Notes under the pieces: model-generated
What the model was told of the DNA's origin: nothing
What the model saw: only the letters and a program-made list of their open reading frames with translations
The model's database searches: none
Assembly (NCBI GenBank): GCA_963796195.1
Contig: CAWCKS010000004.1
Location: forward strand, 62,001 to 126,000
Length of the DNA: 64,000 bases
From: CAWCKS01 sp963796195
Lineage (GTDB): Bacteria; Pseudomonadota; Alphaproteobacteria; Rhizobiales; Xanthobacteraceae
Reading direction: 5' to 3'
In this document: positions 43,786 through 53,504 of the stretch, in pieces
How positions within the stretch are numbered: position 1 is the stretch's first letter
Layout: every line of letters begins with the position of its first letter
Made by a program: the position numbers and the translations under genes

Positions 43786-44253
43786 TCACGCCACCGTGGA
43801 GAGATCGAGCGTCATGAACACGCTATTCGGGTCGGGGCGATAGTCAGCAAACGGATCCGCCAAGATAAAGCCAAAGCTTGCATAAAGGGCACGAGCCGGG
43901 GCGAAGGCGTCATTTGATCCGGTCTCAAGGCTGATGTGCCGATAGCCGCGTGAACGAGCTTCCGCGACGATATGCCGTACCACGGCAGCAGCGACACCTC
44001 TGCCCCGAGCGCTCGCTTTCGTGTGCATCGATTTGATCTCGCCGTGACGCGGGTCGAGTTCCTTGAGCGCGCCGCAGCCCAGAATGTGCCGGCCGTCCCA
44101 GATCGACCAGAACGTCACGTTGCGCGCGCGCAATCCGTCAAGATCAAGGGCGTGGACACTCTCGGGCGGAGACGAGGCGCGGCAATAGTCGAGGTGAGCC
44201 TTCAGCAACCCAACGACCTCGCCCCCCGTCAAGTCGTCAGTTCTGATCTGCAT
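43786..44253 (-). CDS. GNAT-family N-acetyltransferase
   Basis: 155 residues from the ATG at 44253. Acetyl-CoA-binding motif A is IKSMHTKASARGRGVAAAVV, with the RGRGVA loop, followed by RHISLETGSNDAFAPARALYASFGF, the classic motif B. It is a small-molecule or amino-acid acetyltransferase; the substrate is unknown. It lies 23 bases beyond the stop of the binding-protein gene, on the same strand, so may be co-transcribed. Confidence 0.9.
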   Translation of the reverse strand: MQIRTDDLTGGEVVGLLKAHLDYCRASSPPESVHALDLDGLRARNVTFWSIWDGRHILGCGALKELDPRHGEIKSMHTKASARGRGVAAAVVRHIVAEARSRGYRHISLETGSNDAFAPARALYASFGFILADPFADYRPDPNSVFMTLDLSTVA

Positions 44254-44275
44254 CGAGGCGTTCACCGGACCGATC

Positions 44276-45859
44276 CTAACCCTCGAGCCAGACATCGTCG
44301 TACTTGGGCTTGCCAAGCAAATTCGTTCTGTAGCCGTGGACCCGCTTATTCATGGCGACGAGCTCGTATTGAAAGGCGAGCGGAATAACGAAGGCGTTCT
44401 CCATGATCACACGCTGCACCTTGGCAAAGGCCTTGCGTCTGACGTCAAGGTCTTCGCTGGCGCGGGAGTCCTTGATCGCCGTCTCGAGCTCCGCAGGAAC
44501 GGGCGTGCGACCCGCGTTGAAATACGCATCCTTGGTGAACATCAGTGAGTAAGTCTGGCTGGGGTCAGGACGGCCTGTCCAGGCCGCCAGTAAGCCCACC
44601 CCTCGCTTCTCGGTCCCAAAGAATGCGGCCGATGCCTCGGCGACCGGAGCATTGATGAACTTGATGCCCACGCCAACCTGGCGAAATTGTTCGGTGAGCA
44701 CCTCCTGTCGCTGTACCGAGTCCTGGTCGGGATAGCCGCCAAGCTCGAGTACCGTGCCGGACTTGAAGCCGGCATCCGCGAGCAACTGTCGCGCCTTCGC
44801 AGGATCATAGGGATAGAGCTCGGCCACGGATTTGTCGTAGGCCCAGTGCGATTTCGGCAGGTTCATCGCAGCCGGTTCTGCCAGGCCGGCCAGCGATGCC
44901 TTGACGAAGGCTTCGCGATCGATCGCGAAATTGAGCGCCTGGCGTACCCGCACATCATCAACCGGTGACTTGCCCCAATTCAGGAAGATCTGGAACACAT
45001 AGAGTGTCGGCCCGGTCACGACGTTCAGATTTGGCGCTCGTTCAACCACCACTTTCTGTCGTGGCGGCAATTGGTAGATCAGATCGTTCTGGTTCGCGAC
45101 AACCGAGCGGGCGCCGGTCGTGAGTTCGGGAATAATCGCAAACTCGATGCCGTCCATGTACGGACGGTTGGGCTTCCAGTACTTCTCGTTGCGCTTGGTC
45201 ACGATGCGCTCGCCATCGGCCCAGCTAACGAAGGTATAGGCGCCGGTGCCGACCGGCGTCCGCTTGAGATCGCCAGACGCAGCAGCTTTCAGCGCCGTCG
45301 GCGACACCATCATGCCGGCGCGGTCCGAAAGGATTGCCGGCAGCGCGGTATCCGGCGTACTCAGCTTCAAAGTCACCTGCATTGGGCCTGTAACCGCCAC
45401 TGAAGCGACAGTTGCGAGGTCGGCCTTGATATTGGACTTCGGATCGGACTTGCCTCGATCGAGATTGAATCGGACGGCCTCGGCGTCGAGCGGAGTACCA
45501 TCATGGAAGGCCACGCCGCTCCGGATGTTGATTACGAGCGTTGTCGGATCGGTAAAACTCCAGCTCTCTGCAAGACCTGGCTTCGGTTTCAGCGTGTCGT
45601 ACTCCCACTCCGTGAGCGTATCGTACATCGTGAACAGGAACGTATGGTCTGAGCCGGCGCCTCCTGTCGCGGGATCAAGGCTCGACGGATTAGTGAATGC
45701 CGAAACCCGGAGCGTTCCGCCCTTCTTCGGTGTCTCCTCCGCCATCAATAAGCCGGGACCTACCGCGGAGCTGGCGGCACCGGCGATCAGACCCAGTACG
45801 CTGCGCCGGCTGATGGCGGCTGCTTTCAAACGATTGATCGTCTCGTTCTCAATGGCCAT
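44276..45859 (-). CDS. ABC solute-binding protein, family 5, with Tat-type signal; no transporter nearby
   Basis: 527 residues. The N-terminus NRLKAAAISRRSVLGLIAGAAS carries a twin-Arg motif, indicating Tat export. The mature part has GTLRVSAFTNPSSLDPATGG and INIRSGVAFHDGTPLDAEAVRF, family 5 hallmarks. GAGG lies before ATG 45859. No permease or ATPase gene is adjacent; it may feed a transporter elsewhere. The downstream GNAT gene may be co-transcribed. Confidence 0.9.
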   Translation of the reverse strand: MAIENETINRLKAAAISRRSVLGLIAGAASSAVGPGLLMAEETPKKGGTLRVSAFTNPSSLDPATGGAGSDHTFLFTMYDTLTEWEYDTLKPKPGLAESWSFTDPTTLVINIRSGVAFHDGTPLDAEAVRFNLDRGKSDPKSNIKADLATVASVAVTGPMQVTLKLSTPDTALPAILSDRAGMMVSPTALKAAASGDLKRTPVGTGAYTFVSWADGERIVTKRNEKYWKPNRPYMDGIEFAIIPELTTGARSVVANQNDLIYQLPPRQKVVVERAPNLNVVTGPTLYVFQIFLNWGKSPVDDVRVRQALNFAIDREAFVKASLAGLAEPAAMNLPKSHWAYDKSVAELYPYDPAKARQLLADAGFKSGTVLELGGYPDQDSVQRQEVLTEQFRQVGVGIKFINAPVAEASAAFFGTEKRGVGLLAAWTGRPDPSQTYSLMFTKDAYFNAGRTPVPAELETAIKDSRASEDLDVRRKAFAKVQRVIMENAFVIPLAFQYELVAMNKRVHGYRTNLLGKPKYDDVWLEG

Positions 45860-45933
45860 GGTGGCGCCTCCCCGCGCTCGAATTTCTTGATCTGTATGAT
45901 ATTCGATAACGTGCGGCGCCAGAGGTCAATGAG

Positions 45934-47106
45934 ATGAGCATCGCCCCCGACACCGGTCGGCGGAAGGTACGGTCGTCCCTACAGGATCGGCCTTTGAGGT
46001 CTTGCAGGCCTTCCTCAAGCTGGGATTCACCGCCGCTGGCTCAGCGAGGCAAGCTACGCCGACCTGGTCGCACTTTGCCAGTTTCTGCCAGGGCCAGCAA
46101 GCAGCCAGGTCGGCTTCTCCATAGGGCTGATGCGCGCGGGCTACGCCGGAGCCCTTGCGGCCTGGATGGGGTTTACGCTGCCATCCGCGGCGCTGCTTGT
46201 ACTGTTCGCCTACGGCGCCGGAGCGCTTGGCGGGGCGATCGGCGGCGGTTTGCTGCATGGGCTGAAGCTCGTGGCAGTCGCGATCGTGGCGCAAGCGGTA
46301 CTTGGAATGGCGCACACATTGTGCCCCGATCGCGAACGCGCTTCGATTGCGGTCGGTGCCACATTGACCGTCTTGCTAACCTCGACCTCAATCGCTCAGA
46401 TTGCCGCGATCGGCTGCGGCGCGGCCGCCGGGTTGATTCTCTGTTGCAGCGTAACGCCACCCCAATCCGGCAATCTCCAGATTAAAGTCTCCCGCAGCGT
46501 CAGCCTTGCCTCACTCGTTAGCTTCATCGCCTTGCTCGCCGGACTACCGCTGTTGCGCGATTTGTTCCATGTCTCCTGGCTTGATCTGTTCGATGCCTTC
46601 TATCGCTCGGGCGCCCTGGTCTTCGGTGGCGGCCACGTGGTGCTGCCGTTGCTGCGCGAGGCTTTTGTCGCCCCCGGCTGGGTAACCGATGAGGCGCTCC
46701 TTGCTGGTTACGGCGCAGCGCAGGCGGTCCCCGGGCCGCTCTTTACCTTCGCTGCCTATCTCGGCGCGATCGCTGAACCGACGCAGCAACTCATTGGTGC
46801 CGCGCTGGGGCTTATGGTATTTTCCTGCCCGGGATTCTGGTGCTGCTCGGGACGTTGCCGTGGTGGACCGAATTGCGCCGGCGCGCGCGAGCTCAAGCCG
46901 CGATGCGCGGCGTCAATGCAGCAGTCGTTGGTTTATTGGGTGCGGCTCTCTACAACCCGGTGTGGGTCACGTCGGTTAGGGCGCCGGCGGATTTCGCGAT
47001 TGCTCTGGTCGGCTTCGCTCTGCTTCAGGTCTGGCGTGCGCCCCCGCTCATCGTCGTCATTCTAAGCGCATGCGGCGGAATCGTGTTATCCGTAACATCG
47101 CAATAG
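45934..47106 (+). pseudogene. Chromate transporter (CHR family), decayed
   Basis: Homology is clear: SAFEVLQAFLKLGFT, then RRWLSEASYADLVALCQFLPGPASSQVGFS, LPSAALLVLFAYGAG in the first half; LVFGGGHVVLPLLREAFV and GYGAAQAVPGPLFTFAAYLG in the second. Three lesions are seen: a frame change near 45960, an internal deletion near 46040 that joins KLGFT directly to RRWLSE and removes the conserved FGGP loop (about 20 codons), and a frame change near 46825. The end reads IVVILSACGGIVLSVTSQ. The deletion argues for genuine decay. Intact family members export chromate or sulfate. Confidence 0.8.
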
Positions 47107-47123
47107 GGCTACCTAAAACGCAA

Positions 47124-47153
47124 AAAGCGGCGCTGCCGAAGCAGCGCCGCTTT
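47124..47153. terminator. Bidirectional hairpin terminator
   Basis: A 13-base perfect stem (AAAGCGGCGCTGC) with a CGAA loop lies 18 bases after the chromate-transporter stop and about 30 bases before the convergent stop of the dioxygenase gene. A-rich and T-rich flanks let it act in both directions. Confidence 0.75.
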
Positions 47154-47184
47154 CACGAACCCAGACTTATACAACACATAGTGG

Positions 47185-48189
47185 CTATGATGGTGTTGAG
47201 CCTTTTACGCTTTCCCACCAAGCGCAGCCTGAGACACCTGTCTGATAGTTGCCCTCGGCGACCTGCACCGGCTGACGCAAACCGTCACGCGCCGCTTGCG
47301 CACGAATGGCACGAGCCTCTGTCAGCTGATCGGCCGGCAGCCAGCTTCGATCATGGCCCCACAAACTCGGTCCGTAGCGCACCTCGTTCGGCTGCCATGT
47401 TGCGGGATCGATCACACGCCCGCCCCATCCATATTCGATAAAGAAGTCCGACGGGGTGGTCGCGTAGAACGACATCATGAAGTCGTTGCTGTGACGACCA
47501 AGCGTGGTGGCGATACGGCCCGATTCCGCGAGAGCGAGGTCGTAACCCTGCCCTACATCATCGATATTGTTCAGTTCCATCATGATGTGGTGAATTTTCC
47601 GCTTGCCGCCCTCGATCAAGGCAAGGCTGTGATGCCGGCCATTGAGATGAAAGAAGTACGCGCGGAAGGGATGATTGATGAAATCCGACACGCGGAATCC
47701 AAGCACATCCGTATAAAACCACTGGACGTCCTCGACGCTCTGGACGTGCAGCACGGCATGCCCCATGCCGAGCGGCCCCGTCCTGAATCCCGAGATCGGC
47801 CGGCCGGGTCGCATTGGTGTTGAAGCAATTTCGGGGCCGCAGAACACCTCGAGGCGGTTGCCCGCCGGATCGTTGAAACGGATCGCTGAAGTAACTGCGC
47901 GAAGGTCCGCATCAGCCGCGGAAATCCGGCTGACCGGAATCTTTGCCGCATCCACACGCGCTGCTATTGCATCGAGTTCGCTCGGCGAACTCACTTCCCA
48001 GCCAAAGGTGTCAAATATCTCGGGATCGGACGAGACGATGACCCGCTGCTTGCGGTCGTCCATCCGAAATTTCAAAGTGGTCGCAGTTTTGTCGACAAGC
48101 TCGAGACCCAACAGGTTTTGGCCGTAGTTCTCCCAATCCGACAGCTTGTCCGAGTGTACGCCGAAGTAACCGAACGCCGTGAGTGCCAT
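47185..48189 (-). CDS. Extradiol ring-cleavage dioxygenase (2,3-dihydroxybiphenyl 1,2-dioxygenase type, VOC fold)
   Basis: 334 residues with two vicinal-oxygen-chelate modules. In the second module the iron ligands fit His144 (GMGHAVLHV), His201 (KIHHIMMEL) and Glu252 (FFIEYGWGG), with His187 as the acid/base. The C-terminal extension VIDPATWQPNEVRYGPSLWGHD is typical of BphC/HsaC-like enzymes. It should open catechol-type rings, but no other aromatic-degradation gene is near. It faces the chromate-transporter terminator. Confidence 0.9.
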   Translation of the reverse strand: MALTAFGYFGVHSDKLSDWENYGQNLLGLELVDKTATTLKFRMDDRKQRVIVSSDPEIFDTFGWEVSSPSELDAIAARVDAAKIPVSRISAADADLRAVTSAIRFNDPAGNRLEVFCGPEIASTPMRPGRPISGFRTGPLGMGHAVLHVQSVEDVQWFYTDVLGFRVSDFINHPFRAYFFHLNGRHHSLALIEGGKRKIHHIMMELNNIDDVGQGYDLALAESGRIATTLGRHSNDFMMSFYATTPSDFFIEYGWGGRVIDPATWQPNEVRYGPSLWGHDRSWLPADQLTEARAIRAQAARDGLRQPVQVAEGNYQTGVSGCAWWESVKGSTPS

Positions 48190-48341
48190 GGCAAATGCTC
48201 CACTGAAGCAGTTACCAGTCTAGCGCCGAAGCCCGACAAAAAACCAGCTCCTACAATCGTGTTGGCGGGACCCGGCCCCGCTACTTGCACGGCTGTTCCG
48301 AGCCAATTAAACCTAGCATCTGCGGGAAAGGAGCAGATGAA

Positions 48342-48797
48342 ATGCGTCGGTTGCTGGTTATCGGTCTCGCCATCATTTCAATGCTTGCGGTTCTCTCGCA
48401 ATTGCCCGTCTTCGCGGCAAGCGTGATCCTCATCACGCCGGAAGAAGCCAAGCTTCCACCACCAAAGGTCGCGGTGGCGCTGTCGGCGCGCGGCGTTACC
48501 CGCGGCCCGCAGATCGAACTAGTCAAGGACAGCGACCCGACGCATTCGCCCACGCACGTCCAACTGAAATTCGTTGCCCACGGCGGCGCTACAATCGATC
48601 CGGCGAGCGTGCAGATGACTTATCTGCGGACACCCGACGTTGATTTGACGCCTCGGATCAAGCCGTTCGTATCCGACAATGGCATCGATATCCCGAGTGC
48701 GGTCGTACCGGCTGGCGCACATATGTTGCGCGTCGATCTGAAAGATTCCGACGGGCGCGTCGGTACACTGAACTTCACTCTGAACGTCGCGCAGTAA
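48342..48797 (+). CDS. Secreted hypothetical protein
   Basis: 151 residues from the ATG at 48342 (GGAG eight bases upstream). Signal peptide RRLLVIGLAIISMLAVLSQLPVFAA. The mature part is beta-rich with LSARGVTRGPQIELVKDSD, HVQLKFVAHGGATIDPASVQ and a DLKDSDGRVGTLNFTLNV end, consistent with an Ig-like or periplasmic binding fold. No cysteines in the mature part. Family is not recognised. Confidence 0.75.
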   Translation: MRRLLVIGLAIISMLAVLSQLPVFAASVILITPEEAKLPPPKVAVALSARGVTRGPQIELVKDSDPTHSPTHVQLKFVAHGGATIDPASVQMTYLRTPDVDLTPRIKPFVSDNGIDIPSAVVPAGAHMLRVDLKDSDGRVGTLNFTLNVAQ

Positions 48798-48825
48798 TTT
48801 TCAGCCGACAAGCTGGCAACCTCAC

Positions 48826-49092
48826 CTAGTCTTCCTTCGTGAAGGCGAAGTAGCGTCGTGCACCATTTGTGGCGCGGGCGTCGCGGAACGCCTGAACTTC
48901 GAGACGGCCCTTCGCATTGATCCTGAAATTCATGCGATGAATCAGTCCGCAATCGCAGCATTGATCCATCAGGTTGCGCATCGGAATCTCGATCCATTCA
49001 CCGTCGGTGACATGATAATATTCGGATTTGCCGGCCCTTGGTGCTGGCTTGCGCGTCACGATAACTGCCTCCCGATCCATTAGGACAGTCAT
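48826..49092 (-). CDS. Small Cys-containing hypothetical protein
   Basis: 88 residues. The middle reads GEWIEIPMRNLMDQCCDCGL with a CCxC cluster, then HRMNFRINAKGRLEVQAF. An in-frame ATG four codons in (MDREAVIVTRK) is an alternative start. The CCDCG group suggests metal binding. Similar short proteins occur in Bradyrhizobium and its phages by recollection. Function is unknown. Confidence 0.6.
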   Translation of the reverse strand: MTVLMDREAVIVTRKPAPRAGKSEYYHVTDGEWIEIPMRNLMDQCCDCGLIHRMNFRINAKGRLEVQAFRDARATNGARRYFAFTKED

Positions 49093-49250
49093 GCTGTCGT
49101 ATAATCGATCAAAAAACGGAACTCATCACGTAGGTTCTAACGACCGCCAGGCAATCCAAAAGAAGCTCCTTGCTGCAAAGCGGCAGCGAAAAAAATAACG
49201 TTTGCGAACCTTGGTTAGGCTTTGGAAAGGCTTTTGCGCGAGCGTCGGCC

Positions 49251-49499
49251 ATGATCGCAACCGGCGAACACCGCGTTTCACCGCGACATCGGGTCCTGAA
49301 GGCCGGAACGATCGAGTTCGGCGGCGGCGCGATCGACTGCACCATTCGCAACCTGTCGGAGAGGGGCGCCGCCCTCGAGGTCGCCAGTCCGGTTGGCATT
49401 CCCGATCAGTTCGATCTTGTCATTCTCGCCGAACATCTTCACCGCTGCTGCCGCGTGATTTGGCGCAAGGAGAAGCGGATTGGCGTTGCGTTTGCTTGA
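49251..49499 (+). CDS. PilZ-domain protein (c-di-GMP receptor-like)
   Basis: 82 residues, essentially a single PilZ domain. The RxxxR-like motif is RVSPRHRVLKAG, and the second motif is IRNLSERGAAL (N/DxSxxG). The remainder, FDLVILAEHLHRCCRVIWRKEKRIGVAFA, is the usual PilZ end. It probably binds c-di-GMP, linking it to the GGDEF enzymes at 34.6 and 41.5 kb. Confidence 0.85.
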   Translation: MIATGEHRVSPRHRVLKAGTIEFGGGAIDCTIRNLSERGAALEVASPVGIPDQFDLVILAEHLHRCCRVIWRKEKRIGVAFA

Positions 49500-49527
49500 G
49501 GATCGGCGTCCGGAGGCCGATCACTCC

Positions 49528-50502
49528 CTAGCTCGCCGGTATCTTGCACTTCATTGTGCAATAGATTCCGGTGGTCAAATACATGATGTTGGTCTCGCCG
49601 CCGAAGGGCTTGAGCGCTGATGCGATAAGCTTGGAGCCAAAGCCCAGCTGTTTCGGCGGTTGCACCGCGGGCCCGCCGGTCTCGTCCCAGACAATGCTGA
49701 GCTTGCCGTCGGAAACGGTCCACGACAGCTGCAAGTAGCCCGTCGACGAAGAGAACGCGCCATGCTTTGCCGCATTCGTCGCAAGTTCGTGGACGATCAA
49801 AGCCAGGCTGACGGCAAGCTTGCCCGGCAGATAGACCGGCTCACCGTTGAGAATGAAGCGCACGTGACCGTAAGGTCCGAGCTCCGCGAGCAGCAACTCC
49901 TTCAAGTCACATCCGCGCTCGTCGGTATGGGCGATCAGATCGTCCGTTGCGCTCAGCGCGTTCAGACAACCGTCTATCCGCTCAAAGGTCTCAGGCTGCT
50001 GGTACAACAGCTGCCTGAGCACCGAGTGTACGGTCGTCACTTTGTTCTTGAGGCGGTGCTGCAGTTCATTGACGACGAGCTTGCGGTACTGCTCCTCCTC
50101 CATCAACCTGCTCGAGATTTGCCGATGATGTGCGATCAACGACCGATAGTGCTGGATACCCCAAATGATCAGACCGGAAATGGTCAGGTAAATCAGAAAT
50201 AATACGAGCAACGACGCCATAGGCGGCTCGTTGAGGAAGGCAACTGCAAAACCGAGGATACCTCCTCCAATCGTGGCACCGATTCCAGCTCGCAATCCCC
50301 CAAATGCGGTCGCAAACAGGACCGCGGGAAAATAAATGCTGAACGGCGTATCCGGCCGGATCAACGTTATGATCCAGCGAAACAGCGTACAAGCCAGCAG
50401 GCAGAAGGCGACAAACGCGACGCAAAGCAGCAGCGGCGGCTCAGAGGTATTGAGCCAGGCACGACGAAATTCTTCAATCCATTGTGAAATAAACCGTTGC
50501 AC
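49528..50502 (-). CDS. HWE-family sensor histidine kinase with DUF4118-like membrane region
   Basis: 324 residues. Residues 20-125 contain about four helices, as in DUF4118/KdpD-like sensors (PFSIYFPAVLFATAFGG). The kinase part has the phosphoacceptor box VVNELQHRLKNK, the N-box IVHELATNAAKHGA and the WDE motif (VWDETGG) that define the HWE class. There is no response regulator nearby, so its partner is probably an EcfG/PhyR-type or orphan regulator elsewhere. Confidence 0.9.
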   Translation of the reverse strand: MQRFISQWIEEFRRAWLNTSEPPLLLCVAFVAFCLLACTLFRWIITLIRPDTPFSIYFPAVLFATAFGGLRAGIGATIGGGILGFAVAFLNEPPMASLLVLFLIYLTISGLIIWGIQHYRSLIAHHRQISSRLMEEEQYRKLVVNELQHRLKNKVTTVHSVLRQLLYQQPETFERIDGCLNALSATDDLIAHTDERGCDLKELLLAELGPYGHVRFILNGEPVYLPGKLAVSLALIVHELATNAAKHGAFSSSTGYLQLSWTVSDGKLSIVWDETGGPAVQPPKQLGFGSKLIASALKPFGGETNIMYLTTGIYCTMKCKIPAS

Positions 50503-50777
50503 ATCGCGAGGCTGACAAACGCAACCGCTGCTGACAAGGCGAAATTTCGGGTTCCCGCGTCAGCGTCATATACCGCGCGCCGAGCACGCCGCTGCGCTCA
50601 CCGGCCTTCCTTTGAGCACGTCGACTTTATGGCGACAAGTTTCCCCGTTGCAAGTCGTACGTCATATGAAATTATCGGCCGCAACAGACGAAGTTCACTG
50701 GTGTTCGACGCTGCTATCGATGACGATGATCATGAAAACTAGGACGACAGCAATCAAAATGCACGTTTGAGGCAGCG

Positions 50778-51092
50778 TCATTTATGCACCGCCGCTTCGA
50801 TAAATCGGTCCAAGCGGTCGCCGAGCCGATCGATCGCGGCAGTGAGCCGATCTTCGACTTCGCGCATAGCTTCGCGATGAATGTAATCGCGAGCCACTTG
50901 CTCCCGATACGTCGAAAACGACGCGCCCAGACTGGCGACCCTGTCCAAGGCGTTTTTGGCGCCACTACTGGCCGCGTCGGCTTCGGTCTCAGCCTTACCG
51001 ATGCGCGTGCCAAAGGTTAGCCAGAACACCGCAAACGAGATGGCGAAACCGCCGGTGGACGCAAGAGCGGCGACTGCGGGCCATTCCAGCAT
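50778..51092 (-). CDS. Small phage-type membrane protein with coiled coil
   Basis: 104 residues from ATG 51092 (GAGG seven bases upstream, one base after the upstream stop). One membrane helix (VAALASTGGFAISFAVFWLTF) is followed by a charged helical region ending REVEDRLTAAIDRLGDRLDRFI. Together with the next gene it looks like a holin/spanin-type lysis cassette of the prophage remnant. That role is inferred from context. Confidence 0.6.
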   Translation of the reverse strand: MLEWPAVAALASTGGFAISFAVFWLTFGTRIGKAETEADAASSGAKNALDRVASLGASFSTYREQVARDYIHREAMREVEDRLTAAIDRLGDRLDRFIEAAVHK

Positions 51093-51093
51093 T

Positions 51094-51498
51094 CTATCGC
51101 CTCGCGAAGATATGCTGCGCCGTGAGAATACCGACGCAGCCCAGGATGATCTCGACCTCGAGCCCTTCATAGGGTCCGGGCGCCTTGGCGATCGCCCAAC
51201 CGAACTTGAAGGTCGAGTCGAGATAGATTGCGTTGGCATGAATGATCGGGCCGATCGCCGCGGCAAGCGCCATGTATCGTGTGCCCCACCAGCCCCAGCG
51301 TTGTTGCGTGATGGCCGCTTGCGCCTGCAGGATCGGAATGGCTGCCTGTATCTCGGCAACGTTCGTTTCCTTGTCGGCCTGGACTTGCGCAATCCTGACG
51401 TCAGCCCGTTTGTTCAGAACATTGACGACGCCGCTGGCGATTGCCGAGAACGCGCCGGATGAAAGCCAGTTGATGGCTGCGAGAATCGCGGTCCACAT
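51094..51498 (-). CDS. Holin-like phage protein (3-TM holin type)
   Basis: 134 residues from ATG 51498. An N-terminal amphipathic helix, a coiled central region rich in Ala/Gln (ADKETNVAEIQAAIPILQAQ) and C-terminal hydrophobic segments (YMALAAAIGPIIHANAIYL; GLEVEIILGCVGILTAQHIF) resemble GTA/phage 3-TM holins. It would permeabilise the inner membrane during lysis. It sits at the distal end of the prophage fragment. Family assignment is moderate. Confidence 0.55.
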   Translation of the reverse strand: MWTAILAAINWLSSGAFSAIASGVVNVLNKRADVRIAQVQADKETNVAEIQAAIPILQAQAAITQQRWGWWGTRYMALAAAIGPIIHANAIYLDSTFKFGWAIAKAPGPYEGLEVEIILGCVGILTAQHIFARR

Positions 51499-51501
51499 CG
51501 A

Positions 51502-51597
51502 TTAGCTCCGCGGCAACGTCCGGCGTCGGGCGAGCTCGGTCAGCACGCCAGAAGCCGCAACAGCAAGCAGTATCTTGAAGGTCGATTTCCAATCCAT
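51502..51597 (-). CDS. Possible 31-residue membrane peptide
   Basis: ATG 51597 opens MDWKSTFKILLAVAASGVLT and ends at TAA 51502, four bases before the holin-like gene starts. One hydrophobic helix. The frame is open further upstream to near the portal stop and adds a second helix (GGILSAGLIVAFSG) without a good start. It may be part of the lysis cassette or chance. Confidence 0.3.
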   Translation of the reverse strand: MDWKSTFKILLAVAASGVLTELARRRTLPRS

Positions 51598-51650
51598 GCT
51601 CACCAATGATGTGAAGTCATAGCCGGAAAACGCGACGATCAGGCCGGCGC

Positions 51651-53446
51651 TCAGTATGCCGCCGACGTATTGGCGTCATCGACCAGGTTGACCTTGCCGG
51701 CGCCGACAGCTTCCTTCTGCAGATTGACGATCGCCATCAGGTGCGCGAAGCGCTCGGCCTTGCCGCCGGTGCCAAGCCCGACATTGATCGTCATGTCGTT
51801 GCGCGTCTTCCAGTTGCGCGGATCGACCGTGACCCACGCGTTGCGCAGCCGTACTGTCTCGGTCTGTTGTCCGTGCTTGCGAATGGTGGCGTGCAGCAGC
51901 GCGAACATGTCGCGGATGCCGGTCTCGGCCAAAATCTTCGCGATCAGCTTCATCTTGGCTTGCGACAGCGAGAACGCCTGTGCCACCGCGGTCGCCGACT
52001 GGTTCTGCAGCGCGTTGGCGTCGACGCCCTGGCTCTGCCGCGTCACGCCGGTGCGCATCTCGCGCACGGTGTCAAAATAGTCGAGCGCCGGATAGATCGA
52101 CGGCGGCGATCGTCGGCACCTCTTGCCAGCGCAATGCCGCCCGGCGCTGGCGCACCCTACCACCCCGCCCGGCCGCGACACCAGCAGATCGTCGAGCGTG
52201 TTCGGGCCGGCGAACTGCTCGGCGACTTCGACGCGCGGAGTGATTGCGCAGATAGGAGATTGTCGAGCATGCCGCGCAGCAGCGCGGTCTTGATGCGCTG
52301 GATATCGAGCACGAGGTCGGCAACCGAGCGGCCGAAGAAGCGGTGCGTCACCGGCACCGGCGTCATCGCCGCGAAGGGAATGGCATCGAACGGCACGATG
52401 TCGGCTCGCCGTCGCCTTACGCAGGATATCGCCGAGATCGCCGCCGGTGGTCACCTGGTAGAGGCTGGGCCTTGCCGGTGCCCTCGTAATCCATGCGGAT
52501 GTAGTGCTCGGTGACCTTGATCATGCGGCGCGGCCGGGATTCGACGTTCGTCGCCGACGTGCGTCGAAATGCTCGTGCGACGGTGTCGCGCGCCAGCGTC
52601 CTCGATCTCGGTCAGCGCCGGTGTAGGAGGTGAGAGCTTTGATCTGCGCAGCGTCGAAAACCTTGCGCGATCAGCGCGCTCTCGCTCTTGATGCACGTCG
52701 TGGAAGCAGTAATTGCAGTCACGAAGCGTGCGGGCGCCGCGCTCGATGCCGAATTCCTCCGGCGGCAACGCCCTCGACCTTGCGCCTGCGCAAAGCGTGC
52801 GGACGCGTCTTGACGCATGGCGTGACGTCGTGCGAGCATCAGCGTGCCGCTTCCGGTCGCGGGCCATCGGCCTTCTGAGGGGCGGCATCGGGCTCGGCTC
52901 GTGCCGGTGTGCGCGATGATCTCCAGCGCGCCGTCGGATGGCAGATCGACGGCCTGCGCGAGCAGCGCGAAGGCATCGTCGGACTGGTCGAGATAGGTCT
53001 CGCGCTCCTCCTGCTCGCGCTCGTCCCAGAACACCTTGACGATGCCGACCTTGGACAGAAGCGCATCCTTGATGAAGGAATAGGTCACCAGGAAGCCGGG
53101 ATTCTGCTGCATGAAAACGTGGTTGACGTAGTCGCTCTCCTGTTGCGGCGGCGGCCTCGTCCTCGGCGCCGACCGGCTCGAAGCGCACGACTTCGTCGGA
53201 GCCGCAGAAGATATCCATCAGCGAGGGCATCAGGCCTTCGATGGTGTCGGCGACATCGGACGAGACGGCACGCGAGCGGCCTTCCAGCGCCGGCATGTCC
53301 TGGTCCATGTCGGCGAGGTAATAGTCCTGCGCGCGCGCCCGCTCGCCCGAGAGCTGCGCCGCGCTCATCGCCGCGAGCGCATCGGCCTTCTCGGACGCCA
53401 GCATCGCCTTGAGCGACGACAGCGACATGCGTTTGGATTGGGGCAT
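51651..53446 (-). pseudogene. Phage portal protein (P22-type), heavily frameshifted
   Basis: The start region MSLSSLKAMLASEKADAL, then ERARAQDYYLADMDQDMPAL and GLMPSLMDIFCGSDEVVRF is a typical portal N-terminus. Further pieces in changing frames are QQNPGFLVTYSFIKDALLSKV, PPEEFGIERGARTLRDCNYC, VTHRFFGRSVADLVLDIQRIK, QSQGVDANALQNQSATAVAQ and a long clean C-terminus ending DDANTSAAY at 51651. At least six frame changes lie between 53160 and 52050. The size (about 600 codons) fits the family. It is non-functional as read, although the first and last thirds are clean. Confidence 0.75.
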
Positions 53447-53504
53447 GAGATATCGGGATGTCAGGGGTAGAATGATGCGCAATCGAGGCGTGCCAACGTC
53501 AATC

